The position numbers and the translations under genes are program-made. Below the pieces are notes generated by a model. The model was not told the DNA's origin and ran no database searches. It worked only from the letters and a program-made list of their open reading frames with translations. This document shows, in pieces, positions 43,629 to 55,337 of a stretch of DNA of 64,000 bases. The DNA is from Camelus bactrianus. Lineage: Eukaryota; Chordata; Mammalia; Artiodactyla; Camelidae. Location: contig NC_133544.1 in assembly GCF_048773025.1 (NCBI RefSeq), positions 8,122,001 through 8,186,000 on the forward strand. The letters are read 5' to 3'. How positions within the stretch are numbered: the first letter of the stretch is position 1; each line of letters opens with the position of its first letter.

Positions 43629-44160
43629 TGATGGGAGGAGTGATTTTCTCCCCAAACTGAGGAAGGGAAGCAGAGTATGCCACCCCCAAATATGCCATTT
43701 TGGCAAATTGATTATTTTGAGTTAAAGGTACTTGAGAAACAGCCAGTGCAAGAAGGACATTTTGACTTTCCTTTGTCTCCCAAAAGCAGGAGGTAAATCT
43801 TCCATGTGAAAGGTACCTCTCCCTACCAGGAGGGTAGGAGGCAGAGGGTATCACCAGAAACAGGGAACTTAGGGCCAGAAGGCTGTATAAACAAAACCTG
43901 TTAATTCACCAACTGACACTGACTACCCCAAGCCCAGACCCCTTTGTCTCATCAATTCTTTACAAATTTAGTGTTTCTTTGTCTAAAAGGAGTAAAAGCT
44001 TCCTGCTTTGGTCATTTCTTTGAGTTTCCTATTTTTATGGGGCTTCTATATGTAAAAAATTAAATTTGTTTTTCTCCTGTTCATCTGTTTTATGTCAATT
44101 TAATTATTAGACCAGCCAAAGAATCTAGAAAGGAAGAAGGGAAAATTTTCCACCCTTACA
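43629..44160 (+). mobile_element. LTR family B, sense
   Basis: It runs 'tgatgggaggagtgattttc' ... 'aaaattttccacccttaca'. Landmarks are 'atgccattttggcaaattga', 'gtttcctatttttatggggc' and 'ttctcctgttcatctgtttt'. About 530 bp, solo, class I ERV-like. Confidence 0.65.
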
Positions 44161-44689
44161 CTGACATCCTTGACAAGGAGTGTTTCTCTAAGATGTTCTT
44201 GAATTAATAATGGCAATGGTTCTCCTGAGAGGAAGGTGGTTGTTTTCTTAAAAGGACCTCCAAGGTATTTCTTGGGCACCCACGGAAGGAGCCGAGGTTC
44301 ACAATGCTGGGATGTGCCCGTAGATTTCCAGTACGGTGGCCTCTGCTCTGTCTGAGGTGAAGGGAAAACAGAAGCAAGACTTGCGTGTTACATACCGTGC
44401 CTAGAGCATAGCAGCAAGGACTCAGTAAATGTCTGTCAAACGGAGGGATGAATTGGCATTTGGGTTTCACCTTTGTGGTCCAGTTTTCAAAGATTTTTGT
44501 GGAAGGCCTACTTCCCTCTCCCAAATTTTCCATTACCCTTACTGGGAAGACTGGACTTTCTCCCTGACCGCTTGTAGCTTAAAACATCACTTCTTTTCTC
44601 ATGTCACTAATGCACGGTGTGAAGGGAGGCTCTGGAGGACAGGTGGCAGGAGTGATTTTTCTGTGCTTGTTGTGTTTCTTGCTGTCTGC
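44161..44689. other. Unannotated sequence with an L2 tail
   Basis: 44370-44457 is a diverged L2/MIR-type 3' end ('cgtgcctagagcatagcagc', 'ggactcagtaaatgtctgtc'). The rest is not recognised. Confidence 0.4.
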
Positions 44690-45293
44690 ATTTGAGACTA
44701 TGGAGTCCTTTGGCGTCAGGGATGAGGAATTGCATCTTGTGTCTTCTGGGTCTTGTGCTTGAAAGGTAGCAGAATATGTCGCTCTAAAACATGCTTCTTT
44801 GGCATAAAGGTTGTTTTGAGAAACAGCAGATATAGGAGAAGCTCTGAAAACAGAGCAATGGTTACCTTTTTGTAAGAGACCTTCACAGCTATAAAGGTAG
44901 TGTCTATTTGTAAATGCATCTCCCTCTCTGTACCAGGAAGAAAAAGGATGGCTTTAAATCTCCAGAAACTTTTATCACTGGAGAAGGCTTGACTTCAATC
45001 TGCTTGACAAACCTCACTCTTGTGCTCTTCCTGGTCACCTCCCATGACTGCCCCTGTCCCACACCTTTATTTGTCTTTCACTGAAGATGCTGGTATTTAA
45101 GCTGGTAGTTGAGACCACCTGGGAGAGTTACTCATTTTTAACTCATTTTTCCCTCGGTATCTCCTATGTATAGATGAAGTATACATATTAATAAACTTCT
45201 ATTTATTTTTCTTTTATTAATCTGTCTCTACTACAGGGGGTCTCAGCCAAGATCTCAGAAGTGTAGAAGGACATTTTATTTGCCCTCCTCTAC
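44690..45293 (+). mobile_element. LTR family B relative, sense
   Basis: 'agcagaatatgtcgctctaa' and 'tctttggcataaaggttgtt' near the left, AATAAA near 45191 and 'ttcttttattaatctgtctc' ... 'ccctcctctaca' at the right, reproduce the LTR-B layout with more divergence. A second solo fossil next to 43629-44160. Confidence 0.6.
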
Positions 45294-45639
45294 ACACTGC
45301 TCAGTGCATAGTAGGCCCTCAAGAAATGTCCCTGGAACAAGTGATGGATAGAGGGCACTCTCATCTCTTTAGTGGTTAGTGCAGGGTTTGGTGCACAGCA
45401 GGTGCTCAAAAAGGGCTTGTTCCATGAAAGGCTGAACCAATGATTTTTCAAGAACACTAGAAAGTGAGAAACATTTGACTTGGAAAAATACAGAGCTGGG
45501 CTGATAAAAAGGCTTTCAAATGTCTTCCATCAGACCCACTGCTGATGAACTTGCTTCCAAAATGTTAATTTCCCCCCTTTGACCCAGTGCCTCTCAGAGC
45601 AGATTAAGATGTTTACCAACAAATCCCTGGAGGAATCTG
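45294..45639. other. L2/MIR-type tail scraps and unannotated sequence
   Basis: 'cagtgcatagtaggccctca' near 45302 and 'gtgcacagcaggtgctcaaa' near 45390 are two diverged LINE/MIR 3' tails. The rest is not recognised. Confidence 0.4.
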
Positions 45640-45935
45640 CAGTCAGCGGTCAGGCCCTTGAAAGAGAACCCAGGAGCTGTGAAACTTTTGGTCTGGAGCA
45701 GCTGGAGACCCCATGACTTTGGGCCTCTTCTCCCACTGAAACCAAGCAGGGCCCTGTGAGGTCTCCCCAACTACAAAAGCCCCGCTATGTCCCCCATCTT
45801 TTGTTTGTAGAAAAAGGCTCTGGTCTCCTAGACCTTCCCTGAGTTCCAAGAGTAGACTCAAGCAGTTACCATTAAGGAAAAGGGGTGGAATGCAGAGGAA
45901 AGGAGTTAAGAAACAATAGTTCAGCAATAAAACAG
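45640..45935 (-). mobile_element. ERV family E LTR/leader junction, antisense
   Basis: The reverse complement of this stretch parallels 43320-43530 ('gtaactgcttgagtctactc', 'cagggaaggtctaggagacc', 'tttttctacaaacaaaagat'). With that copy it forms an imperfect inverted repeat about 2.1 kb apart. Confidence 0.6.
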
Positions 45936-45980
45936 TCTCCTAGCTCCTCCTCAAGGGATAAACCTAACAATACAAAAAAC

Positions 45981-46352
45981 TGTGAGTTGTTCTGCAGGAA
46001 TTAAAATCCCCAAACAGGTGAAGGATGGTGACTCCTTCTGACCACAAGCATGGAGACCCCAGACTGGTTGGAACCAAAAGGTTGATGATCAAGATTCCTG
46101 AAATATCACCACCCTGTTGTGTCGCACCCACCAATTAGAAGGATTGCCCCCTGCAGCCCTAACCCCAAATGTTGCCTTTAGAAGTTGATCCCTGAAAGGC
46201 ATTAGGGAGTTTGGGTCTTTGGAGCTTGTACCACCCATTCTCCTTGCTGGGTGCTGAAATAAACACTGTACTTCCCTTCACCACAACCCGGTGTCAATAG
46301 ATTGGCTTTGCTGTGTGGTGGGCAAGTGGACCCAAGTTCAGTTTGGTAACCA
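45981..46352 (+). mobile_element. LTR family D, sense, near full length
   Basis: 'tgtgagttgttctgcaggaa', 'caggtgaaggatggtgactc', AATAAA near 46259 ('gctgaaataaacactgtact') and terminal 'cagtttggtaacca' fit one LTR of about 370 bp. It resembles the ruminant BTLTR1 group from memory. Solo fossil. Confidence 0.7.
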
Positions 46353-46444
46353 CATTCTGCACCCGTCAGGGGAGAAGAACACTAGATTCTGCTGAGCTTT
46401 TGCTCCATAAAGATTGTTACCTGTAGTATCTAACTTAATCCGTG

Positions 46445-46975
46445 TGTAGAGGTGGAAAATCTTCCCTTCCGCCCTTCTACATTCCTTGACTGGTCTAATA
46501 ATTGAATTGATGTAAGACAGATCAAAAGGAGTTAAAAAAACATGACATGTATACCTTCTGTGTGCACAGGCTATACCCAGGAAAACTGAGTAACTCTCCA
46601 AAGTGGCCCAAATCATCACCTTACATACCATCTTCAGCTGAAGAGAAAAGAAGATGTTGGGGGTGGGGAGTCAGTTATGAAAGGTGACCAGAGAAGCACC
46701 GTAAATAAGAGTAAGGTTGTTATGAGATTTAGATCGTGGCCTTCTCTATTGATAAGAGTTTCTAGAGATGAAAAGTTGTCCTTCTCTTCCTGGTGCAGAG
46801 AAGGGGACTCCATTACAAATGGAGATATCTTTTAAACATCAATATTTCTTACCATAGTGTAACTCCTTCAGAACCCCTCGCGTATCTGCTATTTAAAAAA
46901 CTAAGAAAAAATAGCTTAAAATAATCAATATGTCAAAGAAATATATTTTGGGGTGGTGCACTTTGCTCCCCTTCA
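46445..46975 (-). mobile_element. LTR family B, antisense
   Basis: It runs 'tgtagaggtggaaaatcttc' ... 'gctccccttca'. The reverse complement matches LTR B at both ends ('ttgattattttaagc' and 'ccacctctaca'). About 531 bp, the same size class as 43629-44160. Confidence 0.65.
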
Positions 46976-46984
46976 CACACAACA

Positions 46985-47110
46985 ATCCTGGAGAGTAGAA
47001 GTTATCCCCACTTTACAGACAGAACCTAACCCTCAGGGGTTAGATAACTGGCTCCCATTCACGTGAGGGGGTAAGGAGCAGAGCTGAAATTCAAGCAGGT
47101 TTACTCTGGT
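46985..47110 (-). mobile_element. MIR SINE, antisense
   Basis: 'atccccactttacagacaga' followed by 'acctaaccctcaggggttag' and 'gcagagctgaaattcaagca' is a diverged antisense MIR. Confidence 0.6.
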
Positions 47111-48308
47111 TACTCTTGCCCTGTGTCCCTTTCTTTGCAGAAACTTGGATGCAAAGTTCCCCAGTTTCCCCAGAGATAGGGAAACAGACCAGGATTTTTT
47201 TCTTTTTTTAGCATCATGGGCAGATTGGAGTTTTTGGTGACAAATCCAGCAGTCTGAAAGATTATCCCCTTTAGCAATAGCCTGGGAGGTACGGATGATG
47301 GCATTAGCTTTCCAGACCAATGCCAGAGTAATGGAAAGAGAAAAAGGAGAAAGGGTTTTCTGCTTAGTTATGAAGGTTTGATCCAGTGTCTTGAGCGGAA
47401 GCAGTCTACTTTGATGTCAGCTACTTCCCTTTCTAGACAATCTGATCTGGGTGTCTCCAGCATTTGCATAGGATCAGATGTCAGGTGGAGCCCTTTTCAG
47501 CTGTAAGATGTGTCCCCAAGGTTCAAATCCCTTAAGTTTGGCTGACATCTGGGTAGTAGGAGGTTAGATAGGTTGGAATTGGACTTCCCTTGGTGAAATT
47601 AGTGGTTAGAATACAGGGCTTGTCTAGAAAACACTGCCCACCCTTGCATGAACAGGGCAAGGCTGAGATTCAGCCAGGACATATTTATTATGCCTGTGCC
47701 AGTCAGTTTTGGTCCTAGTATCGTCCCCTCCAAGGAGATTCAAGGGCAGTCTTTGTTCTTAGTGATCAAAACGTTAGTTTGGAGGTGCATAGCCAGATAT
47801 TTGAGAAAACTAGGAGAATTCAGGACCCAGTCCAGTTTACAAGTATATAACAAAACCCAGTTCAGTTTTATGATCTTAAAGTTATCAGCAAACTGTACTT
47901 GTCAAAGTTCTTTTCCATGAATTCTCCTTGAAGATAAAGCACTTTCACAGGAATGCTTTTGTAAAAGTGTCAGAATAAAGCAATAACTCTCTGTAAATAA
48001 CAAAAGATTTTAAAATGCCCATTAATAAATATCTGAATGGAATTTAGAAGGAAATGTGGTTATTACTTTAACATAAAACCTTTTAAGACAATAACTGGAA
48101 TTATGACTGATAACATGATATCAGGACGTATCAGATTTCCAGGAATTCCACACAACTTCTGGAACACTTATAACATACACCTGTGCAGACACAACATAAA
48201 GAAGGCTTAGTGTTAATTTTTACTTGACAATCCTTCTCATGTAATTTAACATATAAAATAAATTTAATAAGTTTAACATCTCCCTTTTTATAAGGAGAGA
48301 GAACAATT

Positions 48309-48328
48309 TTTTTTTTTGGGGGGGGGGA
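48309..48328. repeat. T-tract running into G-tract
   Basis: About ten T are followed directly by about ten G, then AAA. Confidence 0.9.
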
Positions 48329-50344
48329 AATGTTTCAGGGACCCTCCAGAAAATTTCAAAGTTAGTCTGAGGCCAAAAAAGACTTTCATTTAGAATTTGA
48401 TGTTGGGAAGTTTGTCAAAAATATCAACAAATTTTAAGACACTTGGTCAAATAGGATTACGAATCACTGTGAAATAGTGTTTAGTTATCCATTTAACCCG
48501 TGGCAGCAGAAGATACTACAGGCAAATACAGAAAGCTAAATAGTTGTTAAAAAAAAAAAAAGGCTTTAGCTCTTTTAATAGAGAAAATTCATCTTTCTAA
48601 GCACAAGAAATTATTTTGACAAAACACAGATCCTTGTTTTCTAGGCAGATTATTTTAAAAGGTGAAAAAAAAGTCTTTTACAATTTCTTATCAAGAGCAG
48701 ACTGACCGTCTAAGAAAACTTTGTTCATTCAATAGAGAGAAAAACAAATTCTAGTTTTGCACCAGCTTACTTTTGATGTTAAAACACATTTACTTAATTA
48801 AATTCATTTCAATCCTAGCCATTTCTGACCCCACATAAAATTTCTTCCAGAGATTCATTTTTCATGAATCTTCTTTAACTGAGTATACACACCTTACTTT
48901 CTTTGTGTAGGAAGCTGTTTCCCTTATTTCCTTCTAGTAGCTGCAATCACATCTATTAGAATTTTTTAACCCTTATAAACCTTTAATTTCTAGTAAAAAT
49001 TAAAAAGTAAGCAATTTTGAGCCATCTTTTATATTAGCAGTCTGTAGACTGGCAAAAATACACTTTTCTATAAGTTATGGAGATGTGTTTTCTCATAGAA
49101 AATTTCTCAGCATGACACCAATCATATTTACTAAGAGACTCAAATATCTTTAGTTTCTCTGTAAGAGGAAGCCAAAGGTAGATAAATCTATGTTAATTAC
49201 TTAATGTTAGAGTATTTTATCCTTTTTGGGAATGACCTGGATATTCAGTCAGTATCCATCATTTAATTTAACTAAGCAAAACTTTTAAAGTTTCATGTTA
49301 CCAAAAAGATTTGGGAAAACAATTTAAGAAGTTAGCCCCGAAGCTTTTATCTCACTTACATCTATTTAATTTACTTGTTTTCAACAATTACGTTTAGATT
49401 ACGTATGAAATGTTATCATAACCAGTTTTTTTCTTGCTGACAAATTTTGTAACAGAAATAACATGAACTTATTTGACTAATAAACCCAGGCTGGAGGAAA
49501 GCTGCATGTCTGCATCATACTCACTGTTGATAACTCTAAAGGCATACTGGTTTTAATTAAACCAACAACCTTAAGCTAGTTTTTATTTACTAAAGATTAC
49601 TCTTAGATTATTTGAGATTGAAAAGCATTCGAGTTAGGTTCTATTACATTTTAATTCACAGAAGCAATTATTTATTTTTAAGCCAATTAAATAGAGCTCC
49701 TTTGCAAGTTAATGTTAGCCATGCCATCCAGAGGGAGAGAAATAGGACACACCCACACACACGGACACACAGGTGGATGCCAATAGCGACCTTACAGTGT
49801 TATTTTAAAATTCTAGTCGTGAGACAGGTGCAACAATGTAAAACTCACTAGCCGTTAAAGAAGCTGGATCTAAGTTGTTTTCTGGTAGATGGAATAAGTT
49901 AAGGTCACCCGATCAGGTGACTAAAGCCCTTCACTGATATTTGTAAAGAAACACTTAAAAGATTTTTGTTCATTTGCCCAAGTTTCCAATAATCTTTCTT
50001 CCTTTTTGTTCTCCCTCTGTAAAGAAATTTCTCCCCAAAGTTTGCATTTCAAAGAGCTGGCTACAGGGTCCGAGAGAGGACAGGGTAGAAAATCTGTTAT
50101 TGCGAAGGCATGGAGAAAGTCTCCACATTTTCTCCAAGAAGTTTGGGGGTGTATTTCCCTATTATCAGAGGTGTAGAGTAATTATTATTTAAATTTCCTT
50201 CTTTTCTTAAGTACAGGACAATTCTGTCTCCAATGTCCCAATCTCTTAGAACATCTGCAAGCATTTTGAGATAAATAGAGGAGATTTTAGGAATGGCGAT
50301 GTTTTCTAGGGGTGTATTTCTGGTTTTGCAAAATTTTTTGAGAT

Positions 50345-50485
50345 AAAGCCAGTTGCTTTCAGCGAGTTTTTATTTTATTTTATTTTATTTTAATGGAGGT
50401 ACTGGGGATCGAACCCAGGACCTTGTGCACACTAAGCATGCGCTCTCCCACTGAGCTATACCCACCCCAAAGACAGTTGCTTTCA
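50345..50485. repeat. 17-bp target-site duplication around the SINE
   Basis: AAAGMCAGTTGCTTTCA (one mismatch) occurs at 50345-50361 and 50469-50485, bracketing the SINE. Confidence 0.85.
50362..50468 (-). mobile_element. Camelid tRNA-derived SINE, antisense
   Basis: T-rich (TTTTA)n tail at the left, then 'ggaggtactggggatcgaac', 'ccaggaccttgtgcacacta' and 'agcatgcgctctcccactga' up to 'gctatacccacccc'. The B box (reverse of 'gggatcgaaccc') and A box ('actgagctata') are visible. It inserted into the older ERV internal sequence. Confidence 0.92.
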
Positions 50486-52173
50486 ATTCCTCAAGGGTTA
50501 CGGCTTAAATAACATTATAATTTAATCTTTCCACCCAACTATATTATCCCCAAATTGCTTCTCTCTCTCTGGATATATAGTTTTATTTCAACTTGGGGGA
50601 GAAAGCTTCAATTTTTTTCCTAGCAGTCTCTGAATATCAGCTTCTAATCTGGTCAACTTTCAATTTACAGAGCTACTTTAAAAAATTCTTTTAAATATAT
50701 ATCTTGCCAGTTTTCAATTGGAGCAAATAGTAAATACTTCAAGCAGTATTAAACAAGTCCGTGGACCAAAGAGGCATCCTCAAAGAGGATATAAAAGTTA
50801 TTAGCTTCCCAAGATCCAGAGTCACGCTCAAAGGTAGCCAAAAGAAAGAACCGCCAGCCTGTGTGTTCTGGTGGACGGCCAAGCTCAGCTCTTAGGACAC
50901 AAAGTGAGATGAGCAAGAAGGGATAGCTCTCCCTGAGACAGGAGGGATCAATACCCAATAGATCTGGATTTGGAAAGGAAGGGACAGCGTGAAATTTTAC
51001 TTCCTTTCCCGAAAGGACAATATAGACAGAGATTTGGGAAAGTTGACTCTGGTTAGAATTCTCACCCTTAGCCAGTTTCTGCCGGCTCTCCCAGGATCCC
51101 ACCTGCAGGCTCTGAGTGGGGCTTAAAGCGAAGAACACAGCTTTGATATTTACCAGAATTTGGCAAGATTTAAAAAAAAAAAAATTAATTTTAGTCTCCA
51201 CCCGGCTGTTTAAGGAAATAATGTAGCAGTTTTCTAGAAAATTCCTGTCAACTCTGGGAGGGGCCCAAATGGGGGCCTTCTCTTGAAGGTAGACAAGGGG
51301 GTGTCCTTAAGGCCATTAACTTGGTGAGCTTTTGTTTACAATCTTGTAGTCTCTAAATTTTCTTTAACTGTTTGCAACAATTTTTTTAAATGAAGCTATC
51401 CAGGAATTTTGAAGCCTTTTGGAAGCTTCTGTATACCAATACAATAGGTATCCCATTCTGTTTGTTCACTTTGGGAATTCACACCTTTAAACACACTTCT
51501 TATCTGGTCCTATCTAGCTGGAACATTCCTTCTCATGGCCATTGGAATTCTGGGTTGTGTTTAGTAAGACTCGGCCATTTTTGTAGATGTTTACAGCTTC
51601 CAGGATTATAGATCTCAGACGTAAAATAAGCAGATGCACCAGAAGGTGGTGCATTTAACTCTTTATAAATAAATTAAATGTCTCATTTCTTTCAGCCAGA
51701 CTTTATCTGCACAAAACAAGACAAACAAACACGTTCACATTAAGCCTCCAGCAGTGACCAGTTTTTGCAGCCTGGCCAACACAAAGGCCCCGTGAGCACC
51801 ACCAGTTCCCTAGTTCCCAGTGGAACCTGGGACGGGGGAAAGGACCGAACCAGTGGACCTTGAGTGAGGAACCACCAGCAGATTCCCAACATGGAATCTG
51901 GGAACAGAACCAATGGCTGGATTTTCCAATCAAATGTGGTCGGAACTGCCAGCAGCTCCCAGCGTGGAACTAGTGAGTCTAGACCAGTAGGGAACTGGCT
52001 GGAAAGTCCATTATATCAGGGATCAATGCAAAGAGAGCAGAGCTCAGAACCAGGAGGAGTTTACCCACGGCCCTCAGAAGTGGTAAGAGAGAAAGTGAAC
52101 TCAAAAATGGGTTCGTGGGCACCATGTCTGTTTCTCAAAGTCCCCGAATGCTGGCAGAAGCTTGCCACTCATC

Positions 52174-52640
52174 TGTTAAAAAACAAAATTCACCTGAGTA
52201 CATTTTAAAGATCTACTCTTCTTTACTAAATGATTCATGAGTCAGGTGGAATCTCATCTTGCAAGTCGGGAGGAGCTCCAAAGGGCTAAAGAAAGGGAAA
52301 GGTTTTTAAAGGCAACACAACCTGAGCTGCACCGGCCTGCCGTGGGGGAATGGGAAGAGGGACTTTGAAGCCCACGGTCATTGCCAAGGATGCTAGGAGT
52401 CATGTGCTTGCAAAGCTGGGGGAGGGGAAGGGCAGCTTCAGCCCTGGGGGAGGGGCATCTGGGACAGCAGGGAGCTGGCCTTCGGAGGATGTGGTGTGCT
52501 CAGTGCTCTGGCCTTCCCACCGCACTCCAGAGCCTCATCTAGGTCCGGGCTGGGGTCATCTCAGTGGCTCTGGTTTAGGTCTACACACAGATGGAGCCGC
52601 ATCCAGTTTTGAGGACGGGTTTATATCTAAGTGACCTGAA
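52174..52640 (-). mobile_element. 5' LTR of the antisense ERV (right-hand end)
   Basis: Read on the minus strand it ends '...cctgagtacattttaaagat'-complement and 'tttgttttttaaca', followed directly by the leader of the internal region. The outer end near 52640 is a guess. With no confident partner LTR on the left, the provirus is incomplete. Confidence 0.4.
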
Positions 52641-52914
52641 AATCAGGAGCCTGTGCTGCCTGAGCTCCTTCGAGCACGTGATGAGTCACACTTCTTCTAC
52701 CAAGTTGTTCAGCGATTAGACACACACAGCAAACCCGACTGGTCTCCATTCACACCAGTTAGATGCCACGCAGCCTGTCTTCTGCCTGGAGTGTGTTTCT
52801 GTGACATGGGTCACCTTGAGGGCTGTGACTCTGAAGGACACGGACATCTTGGGGGTGCTTCCTCCTCCCCTTCCCTTTTCCCTCCTCCCCTCTTCCCTCC
52901 CCTGCTCCCCTCCA
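52641..52914. other. Unannotated sequence ending in a polypyrimidine tract
   Basis: 52851-52913 is almost pure C/T, about 63 bases long. Such mirror-like tracts can form triplex DNA. No gene recognised. Confidence 0.5.
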
Positions 52915-53030
52915 GCCTTTAAAAAATATTTACTGACAGCCAACTATATGTCAGGCACGCTGGTGGGTACTGAGGATTCAGGTGAATAAAGCAGAAAGCT
53001 AGTGGAGACAAGCATCATGCAGAGCTGTGG
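52915..53030 (-). mobile_element. L2 3' end, antisense
   Basis: 'aaaaaatatttactgacagc', 'atatgtcaggcacgctggtg' and 'actgaggattcaggtgaata' form the antisense L2 tail (attgagcacctactatgtgccaggcac ... tggggatacagcagtgaata). Confidence 0.75.
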
Positions 53031-53480
53031 GCTGAGAGGCCTGCGACAGAAAAAGCCTGGGAGCCTGTGGTGGCCGGGGTGGTCAGGGCCCCTGCCCAGG
53101 GCCAACCGCAATGTACCAAAAGGAAGAAGAGTCTGGATAAAATGGAAGGAAAAAGCTTCTGGGCAGAAGGGCAGCTTAGGGAGGGCCTGAGGCCGGGCAG
53201 ATCCTTCTGCATTCACAGGCCACCCCCCCACCCCAAATAAAGACATCTTGTGGGGGGGTGGGGGTGGGGGGGCAGGCACTGTGGGAGCCGCAGTGGGGCG
53301 GGCTGTCTTGATGCTGATGGCTTCCCTGCACGTGGGGCCTTCAGCACTAAACCCCGGAGGGGGCGCCACCCTGGGGCGGGGTATGTGCGAAGCCCCTGGG
53401 GAAAGGAGCGCTGCCGCGGGGCCGGAAGCGGGTGGGGCTGGCGCGGCCCCGTGGGGGTGTAGGGGTGACTCTCCCTGAGC
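53031..53480. other. GC-rich block with C-tract/G-tract inverted repeat
   Basis: 53223-53234 (CCCCCCCACCCC) is the reverse complement of 53261-53272, with a 26-base loop. The adjacent G-runs (7, 5 and 7 G) could also form a G-quadruplex. 53340-53460 holds clustered CpGs ('gctgccgcggggccggaagc'). No transcript can be shown. Confidence 0.6.
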
Positions 53481-54021
53481 GGTTTGTTTTTGTAGGGAGA
53501 GGCCGGCCTGCCAGCCGCCTGTGATCAACCTGAAAATAACTTGCTTTCCTTCGGGCTTCTCACACTCGGGAGCTTATCGCGCAGGCGGAAGCGTGTAAAC
53601 AATGACTTCGCTGCCGTCCAGGCCGGCCTCCCGTGGCTCGGCACCTCTGGAGAGGGCAGAGGGCTGTAATTCCTGTCATCTGCACCATCTGGCTGTCTTT
53701 GGCCTCCTGCCCTGGCTCACACAGTCAGAGGTCACCCCTTATCTTTCCAGGAGCTTCCTGGGATGGCAGCCCTCCCTGGGGCCAGGAGGAGGGGTACTGG
53801 GCACCTCCCTGGGGTCTAAGGGTGCAGACACCTGTGGAGTCAGCTCTCAGCAGTGCGCAGCACCCAGGACTGGTGGGGAACTCAGAATCCTGGGGACCTG
53901 AGCCCAAAGTGTGGTCTAGAAGGGAGAAAGGGGGATCCAGACGGACACATCTTCTAGGCTCTTGGACCCTTTGTCCGACAGGAAAGTGCACGTAGAGGAG
54001 GACAGGGAAGGGCCCTTGACA
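53481..54021. other. Unique sequence, possible regulatory DNA
   Basis: It contains 'tgtaaaca' at 53594-53601 (forkhead-type consensus) close to 'cgcgcaggcggaagcg'. A 120-codon plus frame and an opposite 88-codon frame overlap, and neither has a domain. The regulatory role is a guess. Confidence 0.3.
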
Positions 54022-54657
54022 ATATGGGTCCAGGTAAAGACGAAAACTCTAATTAAAAAAGATATATGCACCCAATGTTCATAGCAGCACCATTTACAAC
54101 CTCCAAGACATGGAAGCAACCTAAATGTCCATCAACAGATGACTGGATAAAGAAGATATAGTACATATATACAGTGGCATATCACTCAGCCATAAAAAGG
54201 AGTGAAATAATGCCATTTGCAGCAACATGGATGGACCTGAAGAGCATCATTCTAAGTGAAGTAAGTCAGAACAGAGAAAGACAAATATCATATGACATCA
54301 CTTATCTGTGGAATCTAAAAAAATGATACAAATGAACTTATTTACAAATCAGGAGCAGACTCACAGACATAGAAAACAAACTTATGGTTACTGAAGGGGA
54401 AAGGGAGGGAGGGATAAATTAGGAATTGGGGATTAACAGATTCACACTATTATGTATTGAATAGATGAACAAAAAGGACCTACTTACTGTATAGCACTGG
54501 GAAATCTATTCATTGTCTTGTAATGATCTATAATGGAAAACAATCTGAAAAAGAATATGTGTACATATAAATGTATAACTGAATCACTTTGCTGTATACC
54601 TGAAACACTGTAAATCAACTATGCTTCAAAAAAATAAAACAAAACAAATTTTTTTTA
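54022..54657 (+). mobile_element. Young-looking L1 3' end, sense, 5'-truncated
   Basis: 'aaagatatatgcacccaatg', 'ttcatagcagcaccatttac', 'caacatggatggacctgaag', 'catatgacatcacttatctg' and 'gctgtatacctgaaacactg' run in L1 order from the ORF2 end through the 3' UTR to an A-rich tail at about 54628-54657. It is the least diverged L1 piece in the window. I did not find a clear TSD. Confidence 0.9.
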
Positions 54658-55337
54658 AATGTAGGCCCAGGGCCCGGGCCCGTCTTCCTGGCTGAGGGAG
54701 GGGACCGCCATGAGCTGGTAAGTGACCTCCTCCTTTAAAGCCCGCAGCCAACCTCAGCCCACGGGCGGGAGCACCCTGCGGATCTTCCCATTTTGTCAAG
54801 AAATCCAGATTTCTCTTTTGCTGTTGTTGTTGACAACTATTTAAAATGAACTTTGCAGCACCGGGCTGGCTTGAAGGGGTTTCTGGACGGGCTGAGAGCG
54901 TTTGGCTTGTGGGCCTGAGTCCTTGGTTTATGAGTGTGACAAGAACTGTGAGCACATGACATGCCTTTGCTGCCTGTATGTCAGATTTCAACACCAAGAT
55001 TCATTAAAACCGAGCCACGTCCAGGCCTGTCAGAGGAGGCCTGAGGGCTGGGCTCGGCCCAGGGCCCACCAGTTTGGACCCCGGCTTTATTGTCTGCTTG
55101 GCATTCGTTTCATGGGCCAGGGTCTGGGACCTGCAAGGAGATTTTGATCAGTTTCCTCGTCGTTTAGGGCTACCCCCTGGGGGAACAGTCCGCTGAAAGG
55201 TACCGTCTCAGAGCTTCTGCCTGTGCTTCCTGTGGGCGCGTGTCTCACACAGTTCTTACGCACTAAGTGGCAGAGATGGGCTGGAACCCACCTGCCCTAG
55301 CTGTCCACCTCCACCTGCTCACATTCCTGGAGGCACA
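54658..55337. other. Unannotated sequence
   Basis: Contains a short GTT repeat near 54820 and a probable antisense MIR scrap at 55245-55310 ('actaagtggcagagatgggc'). No gene recognised. Confidence 0.35.

Larger units (their letters stand above)
47150..52173 (-). mobile_element. Long antisense ERV internal region, class I-like, broken
   Basis: Five kilobases of A/T-rich sequence grow GC-richer to the right. The right end, read on the minus strand, looks like a retroviral leader directly downstream of an LTR at 52174. The composition and the blocks near 47250-47700 and 51700-52150 resemble MER4/MER57-type class I internal sequences from memory. Many breaks; no retroviral protein domain is recognisable. 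It carries a SINE (50362-50468) and A- and T-runs. The left boundary is uncertain. Confidence 0.5.

Noticed and set aside
50749-51201. 150-codon minus-strand open frame in the ERV internal region
   Set aside because: No retroviral or other domain is recognisable. Treated as part of the broken fossil.
52944-53528. 194-codon minus-strand Pro/Ala-rich open frame
   Set aside because: It covers an L2 tail and the C/G-tract inverted repeat. The residue bias comes from base composition.
54846-54866. REST/RE1-like site ('tttgcagcaccgggctggc')
   Set aside because: Only the left half-site fits; the right half lacks the expected GGACAG.
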